Shown here: positions 1 through 10,728 of the stretch, piece by piece
Numbering within the stretch: the stretch's first letter is position 1
Layout: each line of letters opens with the position of its first letter
Assembly (NCBI RefSeq): GCF_032118995.1
Contig: NC_092665.1
Span: 11,078,512-11,142,511 of the forward strand
From: Asterias amurensis
Taxonomy: Eukaryota > Echinodermata > Asteroidea > Forcipulatida > Asteriidae
Direction: 5' to 3'
DNA: 64,000 nt
Translations under genes and position numbers: made by a program
Notes under the pieces: generated by a model
The model's input: only the letters and a program-made list of their open reading frames with translations
What the model was told of the DNA's origin: nothing
The model's database searches: none

Positions 1-135
1 GACTTTATACGGAGTCGAAAAGAGACGCATTTGACACCTTTTTACAGTTGTATACCATTCTAAATAATATTAAAGCAGCACTTCAGAAACATTCATGAAC
101 TGGACACTTCACAACAGAAGCTGGAAAACTTTTTC
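1..135 (+). repeat. dispersed repeat, copy 1 (partner at 26221-26370)
   Basis: The window opens inside a dispersed repeat. The stretch from the first base to the segment before the first MITE matches 26221-26370 closely in the same orientation, including the phrase GGAGTCGAAAAGAGACGCAT and a shared stretch on AAAGCAGCACTTCAGAAAC. No reading frame is conserved between the copies, so it is a repeat rather than a gene. The family is not recognised. Confidence 0.7.
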
Positions 136-244
136 GGAATTGCCACACTGTCTTCCTTGAGTCCAATGCAGTGTGGAAGCAGAAAGCATCAATCCAACAT
201 TAAACATTTAAACTTCCTTCCTTCTTTAACTAATATCTTTTTAA

Positions 245-764
245 AGGTACTGGACACTATTGTTAATATTACTCAAAATAGAGGTTGCATGAAACCTTAC
301 CTACGTAACGAGCAATGTAGAGTTGTTGCTAGTATAACAAGTTGTGAGAAACAGCTATAACTCTGAGGTAAACGTGTTCTTTGAGAAAGAGGTAATTTCT
401 AACTTAAATATTAAAAGACTTAGATGCTTCATTTCGAGACCGCCAAATCTAATTCTGAGGTTTCGAACCAACGCGTGGAAAATTACTTCTTTCTCGAAAA
501 CTACGTTACTTCCAGAGTGAGCCGTTTCTCGCAATGTGTTATACTATCAACATCTCTCCATTGTTAATAACTATTTTGAGTAATTACCAATAGTGTCCTG
601 TGGTGGATTTCACAAAGGTAGTCCTAACTTAGGCAATGCAAAGAGATAGGACTGGTCTAATAGGACCAGTAACTCATCCTTACTTAGGACTGGTCCTATC
701 TCTTAGCATTGCCTAGGACTAGTCCTAAGTTAGGACTACCTTTGTGAAATCCACCCCAGTGCCT
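245..764 (+). mobile_element. MITE-A copy 1 (TTAA target), carrying a nested MITE-B
   Basis: It is flanked by TTAA on both sides (241-244 and 765-768). The left end reads AGGTACTGGACACTATTG and the right half carries the inverse of the family's usual left arm, so this copy is a fold-back variant. The right terminus is split: ...AATAGTGTCC stops at about 600 and resumes as CCAGTGCCT after 755 because another inverted-repeat element sits between. TTAA target sites with AGG/RGG ends fit the Kolobok superfamily; no transposase is present. Confidence 0.75.
602..755. mobile_element. MITE-B, palindromic, nested in MITE-A copy 1
   Basis: This is a near-perfect hairpin. It starts GGTGGATTTCACAAAGGTAG and ends with the reverse complement. 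The arms are built of short repeats of CCTAACTTAGGACTAG type. Related copies lie at 50252-50439, 24645-24825 and, degenerate, 916-1047. It is non-coding. Confidence 0.8.
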
Positions 765-915
765 TTAAAGGAACTAGACTCTTTTAGTAATTACTTAAAA
801 TATTAGCATAAACAACTTATGCATAGGTTGGGATATACCTACTATCTGACAAAAGCCTTCAGTGAATATACCAAAGAAGGATTGGTATCTGACTTTATTA
901 CCAAACGTGTCTGGG

Positions 916-1047
916 GGTCGATTTCACAAAGAGTTAGGACTAGTCATAACTCAAGACTAGTCCTAAGACATATTACAAACTTAAGGCTAGCCTTAGTTAG
1001 GACTAGAAATACTCGTCCTAACTCGAGATAAGACTAGTCCTAACTCA
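916..1047. mobile_element. degenerate MITE-B-like element
   Basis: It begins GGTCGATTTCACAAAGAG and consists of imperfect GTTAGGACTAGTC and GACTAGTCCTAAG units in both orientations, as in MITE-B. The right terminus (GTGAAATC) is not visible, so the end is approximate. Confidence 0.55.
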
Positions 1048-1376
1048 GCCTTCTTTTCACTTCAAAAAGATAAACAAAAATGACTAGTGAATAAAAAAAG
1101 CAGATGAATTGTAAAGCAAACTCTTTGATTCCAAAAGGGAATTCGAAGTTGGGTGGCAACTTTAGTTCTTGTTCGGAAGATCAGTTTGGTTGTAGCTCGG
1201 TGGTGGTAGCTGAACTGTGTTGTCTCCTTCAGCAGCGCCTCCAGCGGCAGGCATGACTTAAGGGTAAGGAGTATACTCGGTAAACAAAAATTAATAAAAA
1301 ACACTGGTGTGACAGTAAACAAAATAAAAGATTAAAGTTAATGTGAACAATTAGTTATCCTGTTACCACCCCTCCA

Positions 1377-1630
1377 CTGGGTGCGTTCGTTTATCTTCCC
1401 TGGGCCGACCCCGGTCTGCCCCCGGTGCGTTCGAATAGCTTTGACGTCATTCCAGGGGCTCACCCGGGTCAGCCCCCAGTGCCCTGCTTGTGGAGTGGGC
1501 TTGGGGGTGACCCGAGGTGCGTGCCGTTACCACGAGAGGGCGAGTGTGATCGTTCGATTAGCTCTTGTCAGGGGCTCACCGAGTGAGCACCGCGGGGTCG
1601 ACACAGGAACGCTAACCGAACGCACCCACT
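1377..1630. mobile_element. TIR element with GGGTGCGTTCG ends
   Basis: The left end GGGTGCGTTCG and the right end CGAACGCACCC are inverted repeats, each bordered by ACT, a possible 3 bp target duplication. The interior is GC-rich compared with its surroundings and contains a CAGGGGCTCACCCGGGTCAG motif. Related copies occur at 32557-32765 and, partial, at 61488-61570. The open frame across it is not conserved and it looks non-coding. Confidence 0.6.
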
Positions 1631-1920
1631 GTTTTTGTTTTGTTTGTGTATGTTAACATTATGCTAAGTCTGCTGCCACCAAGCGTCCCAAAAGTCTCCC
1701 ATAAAAAGGTCATCATGGCTGTGTTTACGGCTTGGTGACGGCTACTGCATAAACACTTACGATTGTGTGGGGGAGCTACGAATTGTGGATGTGGGCTGAC
1801 ATTGTAAGCGCCCATTGGCGTAGCTGGTAGCTGTGGACTGATGTTGTATGCCCCCATTGGCGTAGCTGTCGTTGTAGTATAAACCTGCAAATTAAAAACA
1901 ATTTCAGAATTAGCTTTGAC

Positions 1921-1995
1921 CGTTAAAGCCATTGGACACTTTCGGTAAACAGTATTATCCAAAGGCCCACACTTCGTGTATCACATGACAACTTA
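1921..1995 (+). mobile_element. MITE-D, truncated (left end only)
   Basis: It begins TTAA-AGCCATTGGACACTTTCGG and continues through CCACACTTCGTGTATCACA, the same order as the terminal region of the complete MITE-D at 23582-23940. The rest is missing. Confidence 0.65.
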
Positions 1996-2077
1996 TATAT
2001 ATAAAGCTAGACATTAGGTGTTTGAAAAATCAAAACAAAAATGCACAATGAATTTTATAAGTCAATACACAAAATAA

Positions 2078-2094
2078 CCCCCCCCCCCCCCCCC
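2078..2094 (+). repeat. poly-C tract
   Basis: A run of 17 consecutive C residues in an otherwise AT-rich stretch, followed by a C-rich, purine-poor segment to about 2150. This is a simple repeat of uncertain length. Confidence 0.9.
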
Positions 2095-2509
2095 ATTCCC
2101 AGCCCAAATGTATGTCTTTGCCCATCGGCCCCCCTTGCCCCTCCCCCACCCCAATTTAAATGTCTGGTATGCCACTGATTGCATATGATTATATTATGAC
2201 CAAACAGATCATCAGTTTCATGACCTGTTGTATTTGTATGTATGAGATCCAGGGTCTCGTGTAATCATGTTTTTAAATCTGAAAAAAAAACCATGAAGCT
2301 TAATTTCTGTATGTGTCAAAATGGACTCAAAGTACACCACAACAAACCTTTGTTAAGTGGTTGAACTTGGTAATAGCGTCATGTGAACCGAGTATTCCAG
2401 GTGTACTTGGGCCAGTTAGCATTTAATGTGTACACAATCTGTGTTAGGGACTTAGGGTAAAACCAAAATTAATTCCCAATGCAAATTTAACATAGTTGCG
2501 GTACCGTAC

Positions 2510-2700
2510 CCACTGCTTAAACTTAGGATTCGAACTGCCTCTAGCCTCTAGGCAATCTCGGTGGTCTAGTTGGTAATAAGACACTGCTCTAGACCCTAGA
2601 ATTGCCAAGGTCGTGGGTTCGAATCCCACCCGAGTAGTGTGCATGTTGTTTTTTTCACAGGACTCGAAAAGTACTGGGTATACAGTGCTATTACACACAT
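2510..2700 (+). mobile_element. tRNA-derived SINE, plus strand
   Basis: It contains an A-box-like TGGTCTAGTTGG near 2580 and a B box GGGTTCGAATCCC near 2620. The spacing is tRNA-like but the acceptor stems do not pair as in a functional tRNA. A related copy lies in inverse orientation at about 6560-6730, sharing the ATAGGATTCGAACTG(C/T)CTCTA and CGAGTAATG/CATTACTCGG segments. I read it as a SINE head and body rather than a tRNA gene. Confidence 0.6.
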
Positions 2701-2746
2701 TGGTGATGTAAGGGTCAAAACCAAAAATTTTACAAGGCGTGGTTAA

Positions 2747-3125
2747 AGGCAGTGGACACTATTGGTAATTACTCAAAATAATTACTAGCATAAAACCTTT
2801 CTTGATTACGAGGAATGGGGAGAGATATAGTATAAAACATTGTGAGAAACGGCTCCCTCTGAAGTAATTTAGTTTTCGAGAAAGAACTAATTTTCTACGA
2901 ATTTGATTTCAAGACCTCAGATTTAGAATTTGAGGTCTCGGAATCAAGCATCTAAAAGCACACAACTTCGTGTGACCATGGTGCGACAAGGGTGTTTTTA
3001 TTTCATTATTATCTCGTTGGACGACCGATTGAGCTCAAATTTTCACAGGTTTGTTATTTCATGCATATGTTGAGATAGTCTTGAAGAATAGTCTTTGACA
3101 ATATTACCAATAGTGTCCACTGTCT
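2747..3125 (+). mobile_element. MITE-A copy 2, full length
   Basis: TTAA at 2743-2746 and 3126-3129 flanks AGGCAGTGGACACTATTGG on the left and GTGTCCACTGTCT on the right. The interior carries the family hallmark AAACGGCTCCCTCTGAAGTA and a short palindrome around GAGGTCTCGGAATC. No coding capacity. Confidence 0.85.
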
Positions 3126-3477
3126 TTAAGAGGCTCTACTAGAAACCAGAGGCATTGGTACATTATGCTAACAGTCGTATAAGACAACAGATCGAGAAGG
3201 TCTCTTACACCAAGACTAATCCAAATGGGAGAGTCCATACTCCGTGGAAAGTCACCCAGTCGACGTGTTTGGGGCAGTTATATGACTCGAAAATGGAGTG
3301 ATATACCCAACAAAATGGTTATTCGTATGAATATTCGGGTTTTTCTCACAGTGTTGATTGTTTGTTTGCAACAGCCAATCTCTCCCGTATGAACATTGGT
3401 TTGACGTCTATAAATATGCATGATTCGGTAACTCTAGTTGGCACTACTTATCTCAGTAGTCATTGTGAAACCAGCGA

Positions 3478-3540
3478 TTAGTCGGATTCGAACCCATAAC
3501 CTTCGGATTTCAAATCCTGCAGTCTAAGCCTACCAGTGGT
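3478..3540 (-). repeat. tRNA-like fragment (SINE head)
   Basis: Read on the minus strand, it has a B-box-like GGGTTCGAATCCG and upstream AGACTGCAGGATTTGAAATC, resembling the anticodon and T arms of a tRNA. The 5' half and acceptor stem are not convincing, so it is probably a SINE fragment. Confidence 0.4.
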
Positions 3541-4093
3541 CAATAAAACTATTGTCCTGCGTCCATGTTTCAGGTCTGAATAATTACCAACCATCCAGAA
3601 CCCTGTTTGCTGCCAAATCAAATCATTTATTTCAATCATCTACAGTCTTTTGATTAGTCTATGGGGTTTAGATACGCCCATTTATGTTAATAAGCCAACA
3701 TTCGTCCCTGGTGAAAAGTTCATCTTTGGACGGACCGCACACACCTTGGCATAGAGTGAAGTTACGGAACGACAAGAAAGAAGCCCACGGTAACATATCC
3801 CAAGGGAAGCTGAACAGTGACGACGTAACTGTAAAGAGGGTACATTTTCGATAATCAATTTAAGTCAGAGTTATTTCAAAGAACGATTTGAGAATGCAGA
3901 AGGGTATATGAGTGATTATCTTCTAAGTTAGCTATAGTTTGCTTTACGATGTCGAGTTTGCTTTGATTGTCATTGACTCGCAGATACAGCAGTCTTGATT
4001 GGGAGAAGAACTTACTATGAATCCACCGACGCCATCACACAACAGGGGAGGAGACGGTGGTTCTGGTTACTGGGGCAGACAGCTTAGATAAGC

Positions 4094-4266
4094 TTATGTA
4101 GAGCCCCCGACGTTCTTTAGGAATTTGTCCACATGTCCCTTGAAAGTGTTCACACTTGAAGCTTCAATTGCTTCTCTAGGGAGAATGTTCCAGTAGTTTA
4201 CCACTCGCTGGCTAAACCAAAACTTCCTGAGGTTGAGGTTTGATCTTGATTTGAACAAGTCAGCGA
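4094..4266 (-). pseudogene. non-LTR retrotransposon RT C-terminal remnant
   Basis: On the minus strand, about 56 codons are open to a TAA at 4094-4096. The core is FSQRVVNYWNILPREAIEAS followed by VNTFKGHVDKFL, the typical end of the reverse-transcriptase ORF of CR1/L2/jockey-like elements (QRVVNYWNxLP...SVNxFKxxLDKF). No catalytic RT motifs lie upstream, so it is a short 5'-truncated relic. It belongs to a different lineage from the RT element at 58057-59857, whose C-terminus is of the PRLWNGL type. Confidence 0.7.
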
Positions 4267-5640
4267 GTCCAGTCTGAACCGTGTTCTTACCAGCTGCGCT
4301 GAAGGACAGTCTATTTCAACAAGGCAGATTTTAGTTCTTACAGGTAAGTAATTCATTCTCAAGACCAACCTTTTGAAAACACCCGAAAAATTATGGTATA
4401 TTCCACATTATTTTCATAATTATTGTGTGGTGTCGCTTTGTACGTTCAGCGGGATAGACACGCAAATACGAATCTATTAAATCTGTATTATTTCAAAGTT
4501 GCTTTAATTTCGGAGTTACTTCTCCGCCCAGATTCTACGGTTTGGTCTTCGACCCACCAAACCCTAAGTTCAATGCCAAGTAAAGCAAGGTGTTGTTATA
4601 CACACCAGCTTTATTACTGATTTTATTCAGTCGGTCTTTTGTTGATGAGTTGGAAACAACGTATCACACATTCAATGTGAATAGTTTACAATACTCAGTG
4701 AGGACGATGCTTTTATCGTAAGTGAAAACGGTGTGGGTTTAAATTCTAGATTGCACCAGTGGTTGGGATGTACATGCCTTTTGAAGAGAGAAAGTTTGTG
4801 AATTTGAAGATGTGTATTATTGTATTATTCTACACGTTATTTTATATGGCAGTTTCCCTACACACTTCATTACTATGCCTAATGCATTTGTCATCACTCT
4901 ATGTGAAATCACTGCCTGTTGTATCTCTTTCTATCAATCCAAACAAATACAAACGTAGTTCCTTTTAGCGTAAGCCAATGAACACAAAACCTATAAAATG
5001 TAAGTGACGTCAATATGACGTCATTATAGTCAAATTGCAAGGTTCTAAACATTTTTTAATACATTTTTTGTGGTTTTTCCCTCGTGGTGTAGTTAATTAA
5101 ATTTGAAGTCTGTTGTACATTTTTTTAAATTGCTTTCAACGATGTGGACCGTTTTAGCAAATGTAAGGTGTTTATAAAGGTTAAGTATGACGTCATTAAA
5201 TACTCGAACGCCCTCTAGCGTCGCTAACAAAACCAGTTCAAACTGTATTTTTAAGTTGATGTATGTTGCTAAAGTAAATAGACACCCATGCGTTGTAAGT
5301 TTGGATTTCATGATGCCACTACGTGTCACATGACATCACGATCTATGAATTACCATTAAATCGCTATTAAAAGTATTGGTTTGCCTTTGGTGTTCCTGCA
5401 GTGTGTGCAGTGGTGCTGAATGCACCATACCTTGTAAACCCTTATTGGTCTCATGAATCAAAGACTGTTTTTCATTTTTTTTTGATATAAAATAGTGTTG
5501 TTTGTTTAAGCACCTTCAGTACCGTATTGGTTTATCTAATGCACAATAAAGACAATTAATTAATTATTAATCCTACCACCCGGGCTTTTTAAGGGACATT
5601 CCCGTTGGCATTGTGCAATCACAGTTACTTCATTTTTTTT
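4267..5640. other. stretch without recognisable gene
   Basis: AT-rich DNA with short unsupported open frames only. Several TGACGTCA-like words occur (around 5010, 5020 and 5190) but without spacing or gene context that would support a regulatory call. Confidence 0.5.
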
Positions 5641-5699
5641 TTTTTTTTTTTTATTGGTACTTATGTGCGTTAGCCAGTTGACATATCCTTTGTGATGTA

Positions 5700-5890
5700 A
5701 ATTTGAAGAAAAACATGATGAGCGTGGTGTACGTGCGTAAATCGTTTTGGTTTATAATACGCCCAGGGACTTTCTCGTCCCTGGTAAAAAAAAAAAATCA
5801 ACTTTGGACCACCACACCTTGGCATAAAGTTGCTTATTGTTATTGTGCCCACGCAAATGGACATGGACTTGTAATCCTGAAATAGTAGTA
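5700..5890 (+). repeat. dispersed copy of the 7.1-7.8 kb tandem repeat
   Basis: It shares the GGTGT(A/G)CGTGCG...CGCCCA...CCCTGGTAAAAA...CTTTGGAC...GGCATA order with the three tandem units at 7128-7770. Weaker copies are at about 3650-3790 and 8330-8380. Confidence 0.6.
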
Positions 5891-6136
5891 GGTTTCTTAT
5901 TCAGGAGATGACAAGTTTTACAACAATCTTCTATGATTCTATTCGGTCTTGAGTTGGAAACAACCGTGTCACACTTTGGATGATACTAATTCTATGTTTT
6001 GCTTTTCGAAGAGTGAGGGAGAGGGTGTGTATATAATATACACACTTATTATTATACATGTGTATTATTATTATACAATTATTACATTACATATTTATAG
6101 AATAGACAGTTGCCCAAACTCCATTTATGGCTAATG

Positions 6137-6437
6137 CATTGTCTTCAAAGTTGGTGTATCTCATCATATGCATGACAATTTGAGCTCGATTGGTCGTCGG
6201 AGTTGCGAGATAACTATAAAAAAAAAAAATAAACCTCAAATTCTAAATCTGAGGTCTCGAAATCAAATTAGTGGAAAATTACGTCTCTCTCTCGAAAACT
6301 ACGTCACTTTAAAGGGGGCCGTTTCTCACAATGTTTTATACAACCTCTCCTATATCAACCTCTCCCCATTACTCGTTACCAAGTAAGGTTTTATGCTAAT
6401 AATTATTTTGAGTAATTACCAATAGTCTCCAGGATCT
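6137..6437 (-). mobile_element. MITE-A copy 3, inverse and truncated
   Basis: The inverse of the family consensus is seen in order: TGGTGTATCTCA, GAGGTCTCGAAATCAAATT, GGGGCCGTTTCTCACAATG, and TATTTTGAGTAATTACCAA, ending at TAGTCTCCAGGATC. The terminal 10 bases of one end and the other terminus are degraded. Confidence 0.7.
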
Positions 6438-6559
6438 TCAACGTGAAATCACTGCCTGCTTTATCTCTTTATATCATTCAAAACAAATAAAGCGGATGTG
6501 TTAAGTTTGCATCGGGGATAAAGAATATTCATTCTATTTTTTACCCATATACACCGATG

Positions 6560-6730
6560 TGTGGTTGGCACTGTATACTCTGTACTTTCCAGAGTCATGC
6601 GAATAACAAAAAATCTCAGGCATTACTCGGGTTGGATTCGAACCCACAACCATTGCAATTCTAGAATAGTGTCTTACCAACTAAACTAAATTTTACATAT
6701 TACTATAATGTTTGCGAGCCATGCCAAAAT
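6560..6730 (-). mobile_element. tRNA-derived SINE, minus strand
   Basis: This is the inverse copy of the element at 2510-2700. The B-box complement GGATTCGAACCCACAACC is at about 6630, followed by the A-box region TTACCAACTAAACTA. It is diverged and not a functional tRNA. Confidence 0.55.
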
Positions 6731-7127
6731 ATAGGATTCGAACTGTCTCTATAGCTACCGGGCAATCTCGCTGAATGTGCCGCACCTTTTAAACCATAAT
6801 TGGTCTCGTAAATAATACTAAAAAAAACTGTTAAAAAATTGTATAAAATGTTGTTGTTTGTTCTAGCACCTTCAGACCGTTGATGCACTATTCAGACTAG
6901 GTCAATTAGTTAACTATTAATCCCACCACCCGGGTTTTTTAAGGGACTTTCCCATTGACATTGTGCAATCTCACAGTGACTTCGAGTGTTTTTAAGGTAG
7001 TTATTTGCGTAAGACAATTTACAAAGCCTTTGTAACGTTATCCTGAGGTAAAAGGTAGCTACTCAGGGATCACACCACGCACCCTGGTTTTTAAGGGACT
7101 TTACCCCCTTAATGATATAAATCTACA

Positions 7128-7770
7128 ATGAGCGTGGTGTGCGTGCGCAAGTCTTTGGGGTTTAGATACGCCCATTTATGTCAATTAGCCACCGTTTCGT
7201 CCCTTGTAAAAGGCTCATCTTTGGACTGCCACAACTTGGCATACACAGAGTTCTTAACATTGTTATTTGTGCAAACTAATGGACATAACCTTTGCAATAT
7301 AAATTTGAACTAGAATGTAGCTTTTTTCAGAAGGGGATTAAAACAAAAAAAAATCTACAACAATATTTTAAAGGGTGGTGTGCGTGCGCAAGTCTGTTGG
7401 GTTTAGATACGCCCATTTATGCTAATAAGCCCACATTCTTCCCTGGTAAAAAGTTCATCTTTGGACTGTCACACCTGGGCATAGAGTTCCTAATATTGTT
7501 ATGTGCGCAAGCCAACAGACATTAACCGTTGTAATCCTGGGAGATGATAAACAAAACAAGTCTACCAACAACAATATTTTAAAGCATGGTGTGCGTGCGC
7601 AAGTCTTTTGCGTTTAGATATGCCCATTTATGCTAATAAGCCATCTTCGTCCCCGGTATAAATAATAATTTTTAAACCACCCTTCTAGGCATAGAGTTCT
7701 GAATACTTTTATGTGCGAAAGAAAATGGATATACTCTTTGTAATGTTATCCTGAATTATAACACCCCTTG
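7128..7770 (+). repeat. tandem repeat, three units of about 210-250 bp
   Basis: Three head-to-tail units start near 7130, 7373 and 7585. Each holds GGTGTGCGTGCGCAAGTCT, then TTTAGATA(C/T)GCCCATTTATG, a CCCTGGTAAAAA-like word, CTTTGGAC, GGCATA(G)AG and a TGTAAT(C/G) end. The short frames inside the units are not conserved at codon level, so this is a non-coding minisatellite. Confidence 0.75.
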
Positions 7771-8262
7771 CAAGTATTCTGCCTGCTCATTGGTTTAGAG
7801 CGCGTCACATGAAATGTCTTAGTTTTGCTAGACGACGGCCGTGTGATAGTGCGTCGGTTTGCCATGCGCTAGTCCGAAGACTAGCACACGGCGCCGTGCG
7901 CTAGTCCGACAGACTAGCACACGGCGTGCAGTACCCAGACGTCCGTTGCGTGTACGAGGATGATAAATTAATAGTCTGTAACCATTTCGGATTGCACGAC
8001 ACTACATGCAACACAATAAGTAAAAGTGTTTGCAATCTGTATTCGCGTCGTCCGTGGATTGTAGCATTCAGGTCTGTAACTTAATAATAATAGTACAGTA
8101 TTTAGAAATGTTTGGGGTGTTATAAAACAAATATTGACTGCTTTTACTCGTGCAATGGTTAAAAACTATGACTCCCTCGGTGATCCCCGGAGCGTTCTAT
8201 TTTCCCTCGGGAGTCATAGTTTTAACCATAGCACTCGAAGCAGTCAATATTTGTATACTAGT
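7754..8262. repeat. composite inverted-repeat region
   Basis: ATAACACCCC at 7756 and its inverse GGGGTGTTATAA at about 8113 bracket a segment with short GTGCGCTAGTCCG/AGACTAGCACACGG palindromes (7860-7930). Directly after lies a strong hairpin: CAAATATTGACTGCTTTTAC at about 8128 is inverted at about 8240, around ACTATGACTCCCTCGG. It is probably two neighbouring or nested MITEs. Confidence 0.6.
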
Positions 8263-8384
8263 TTATAGGTCTTTTTCAGGAGAGGATCGATAAACAACAC
8301 AAGTTTACAACAATCTTCTATAAACTTGTTTTGTTACTCATGTACGTGAGCAAGTCTTTGGGGTTAAGATACGGGGCCATGTAT

Positions 8385-8635
8385 ATTACAGGAACACATT
8401 GCCTTGGATCGGTCGAGTTGGTCCATGAAAAACGTTTGAAACCCTTTGTTGTGAAAGCATTTGAACCGTTTGTTATGAAATCGATGTGATTAGAAAACCG
8501 TTTTAAAAGTAGAATAATATAATGATCCACACAATATGCCTCTAAGTGCATGGTTTTCCCTTTACTTGGTGAACTAAGACTGTCGGCCATTTTATGGAGT
8601 CAAAAACTTGACTCCAAAAAGGGGGGAATAAAATA
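8385..8635 (+). mobile_element. MITE-C, half element
   Basis: It starts AGGAACACATTGCCTTGGAT, the family terminus, and runs through the TGATCCACAC and GGTTTTCC landmarks to the TGGAGTCAAAAACTTGACTCC turn near 8600. The second arm is missing. The 90-residue minus-strand frame here is created by the repeat and also occurs in part at other copies. Confidence 0.65.
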
Positions 8636-8827
8636 AAGTAAAATGAAATACAATTTAAAAAATAAATAAATGAATAAGTAGGAAATGTGAATTGCAATCT
8701 TGTCAGCATAAACCGTTTTAAGAAATTTAATTACAAAATTATATTGAGTTTTACTAAAATTACTTCAATTTTCAGAATATTGAGTAATGATCTTTCTTCA
8801 GTGATTACTTCCCAAAGCGCCGCCAAC

Positions 8828-9064
8828 ATGTCTCAGCCATCTTTAAAACAGTGGTATGAAGACCGGAAGAGGTTAAGGGTCGTCTATGATCATTCCAGGG
8901 CAAAACCGGTAGAAAGGGAAGAACAAAATCAAGAAGAGTAGACAGGCAGCTTTCAAGTCTGCATTAGCAGAGAGGACAAAGCCATCGGGACAGCATCAAG
9001 ACACCAAGACGAACACGTCAGATTCATCATTGGGCAACGAACAATGCGGAGCACAAGGAAATAG
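8828..9064 (+). CDS. NLR gene 1, putative first coding exon with a frame break
   Basis: A start codon opens 37 codons (MSQPSLKQWYEDRKRLRVVY, then DHSRAKPVER...) that end at TAG 8939-8941. From about 8912 a different frame (+1) is open to a good donor (GT at 9065) and encodes a basic, Ser/Thr-rich stretch (KSRQAAFKSALAER and on). That frame ends two bases into a codon, which the next exon at 9386 completes exactly as Arg. Dropping one base near 8910 would join the two halves. So this is either a coding exon carrying a 1 nt indel (mutation or assembly error) or an exon whose true start or splice I have not found. No homologous domain recognised. Confidence 0.4.
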
Positions 9065-9385
9065 GTACCGTATATTGCATTCACTCAAACAATATCGAAA
9101 GTAGAGGGTGTAGGCCTATTATGGAGTTTTCAAGAAGTTCCAAGCTCCATGAGCCCAAATACTACATTTCTGAGGGGAACTGATTGAACGATTGTTTTGA
9201 GACAAAAATCTTTGTGTTATGATGCTAAAGTTCCTTGAGCAAAATGTTTTTCAGCTCAACTGCTTTACGCAAGTTTTTTTATGACCTTGATTTAAATTCA
9301 AATACGAACAAAATATCTTTATTGTCTACAAGCAGTGAATGAGGTATTTCATGAAAACATCCAATTCTAATTCTCATCTCTACAG

Positions 9386-9584
9386 AGACGAAGCCTCATC
9401 CCATAGAAGCAAAGACACTCATCACATGATACAGATCTTTATCAAGACGCCCATCAACCACAAAACCCTCTGTCTACGACTCGATCATAAAACAACCGTC
9501 TCTGACCTGAAAGACACCATTCACAGGAAGTTGGCCATTCGTCCCGCATTGCAAAATCTGTACACAAACAACAAAAGGTTTAAG
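9386..9584 (+). CDS. NLR gene 1, ubiquitin-like domain, first half
   Basis: The exon begins after a TCTCTACAG acceptor and ends in phase 0 at GT 9585. It encodes a ubiquitin-fold N-terminus, starting MIQIFIKTPINHKTL about 14 residues in, followed by LRLDHKTTVSDLKDTIHRKL and a YTNNKRFK strand. This lines up with the ubiquitin order QIFVKT-x-GKT...VEPSDTIENVKAKIQDK...LIFAGKQL. An upstream in-frame ATG at 9339 lies before the acceptor and could serve as an alternative unspliced start. As a domain in an NLR it would act in protein-protein contact rather than be conjugated. Recognition is by eye. Confidence 0.7.
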
Positions 9585-9940
9585 GTATTGGTCTACGTAA
9601 AACTAATTTTGATTTATGAACCATTCACCTTTGCATTTATAAATTTGTCTAAATGAATCACCATGGTTCGTTTTATCACACTTCAGGGAAGGGACAAGAT
9701 GGGACCAAGAGTTGTTTTCACAAAGGTTACTAAATGGAAAAACAAATACTGGATGGTTACAACGACGGCTCGTATTATATCTTGAAATAAATTATGAAAA
9801 GAAAAAGTTGATCTGCGAAGATATAGAACAAGAATGAAACACGTACTGAAAACATAACGGAAGTAATCCAAGCAGAGAATTAAAAATATCATCGTTTATA
9901 TAAGTTTTGTTAAAGTTTCTTTCCCCCTTTATTTTCCCAG

Positions 9941-10037
9941 TTGTGTGACGCTTTGACTCTTCTTGATCTTGGCATTAAACCGGAGACAAACATTGATCTA
10001 ACACTAGCAGAAGGTTTGCTTGGTGGCGCCCCAGCAC
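9941..10037 (+). CDS. NLR gene 1, ubiquitin-like domain, second half
   Basis: The acceptor is TTCCCAG and the donor GTGAGT at 10038. Entry is phase 0 and exit phase 1. It encodes LCDALTLLDLGIKPETNIDL then TLAEGLLGGAPA. This matches the last third of a ubiquitin fold ([23 protein letters not shown]), including a terminal Gly-Gly in GLLGG. Translation continues past the Gly-Gly into the Death exon, so it is an integral Ubl domain and not a precursor with a free end. The exon is too short to appear as an isolated open frame but agrees in phase with both neighbours. Confidence 0.7.
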
Positions 10038-10728
10038 GTGAGTTTTTCATGACGTGTCAGTCTTTGTGTTGTTTTTCTCCACACAGTGAAATGAAATTCG
10101 TCTTTGTTTACACCTTTTAATTGATTGATTATCAATAAAATGAAACTAAGGAACATTTAACCTAACGAAATCTCAAATTCAGTGACATTATTTTTTTTTC
10201 AAGCTGCATTTGATTTTTCATAATATTATTTGTTGTCTTTTGTATGAAACAATGATGCAACATGGCTATGATAATTGAATGATTTTTATGGTGTTATGAT
10301 CAATATCCTTGGTTATTGTGTCATTTTGTAAGCTATAATTATAAGAAGTTCTTACACTTTGGATAATGGGGACAACTTCCGGTTAACAAAAATTCAGCTG
10401 AAACTTCCTTGAACGACTATGCTTTTTGTGCAAGGAAGTTGGTGGGATTGAGCAGATAACGTTCAAGAACCAACGTTCATAAGATGGAAAATGAATCTTT
10501 ACATTAATATGAATTCCAATCCCTGTTGATTATTTTGTTTTTCCAAAATGTTTTTTTTTTTTTTGCCAAAAGATCAGCAGCAGATCAGACATTTCTGAGA
10601 CATGCATTCTTACACGTAACTGTATTTGAGAAGGACATTAATCTCATTAAGAAGGTCTGAAGGGGAAGCTTCCTGTATAAGATTGTTCATTAGTGTTTTA
10701 TTCTCTAAAATGTTTTGGCCTGGAGCAG
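10038..10728. other. intron between Ubl and Death exons
   Basis: AT-rich intron, about 690 bp, with long T runs. No repeat family or internal exon recognised. Confidence 0.6.

Noticed and set aside
1381-1656. 91-codon Cys-rich ORF
   Set aside because: Falls inside the GGGTGCGTTCG TIR element; the related copy at 32557-32765 does not preserve the frame.
2560-2640. Functional tRNA gene
   Set aside because: A and B boxes are good but the acceptor stem and length do not fit, and the sequence recurs as a dispersed element at about 6560-6730. The SINE reading is preferred; the same holds for 3478-3540, 41720-41803 and 44188-44262.
4980-5330. Cluster of TGACGTCA-like words as a regulatory region
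   Set aside because: Such words are scattered throughout the window, including in MITEs, and no promoter or gene start lies nearby.
8318-8590. 90-codon minus-strand ORF starting MADSLSSPSKGK
   Set aside because: Lies wholly in a MITE-C arm; partial equivalents appear at the other MITE-C copies (for example 23855-24058 and 49652-49855) with frameshifts.
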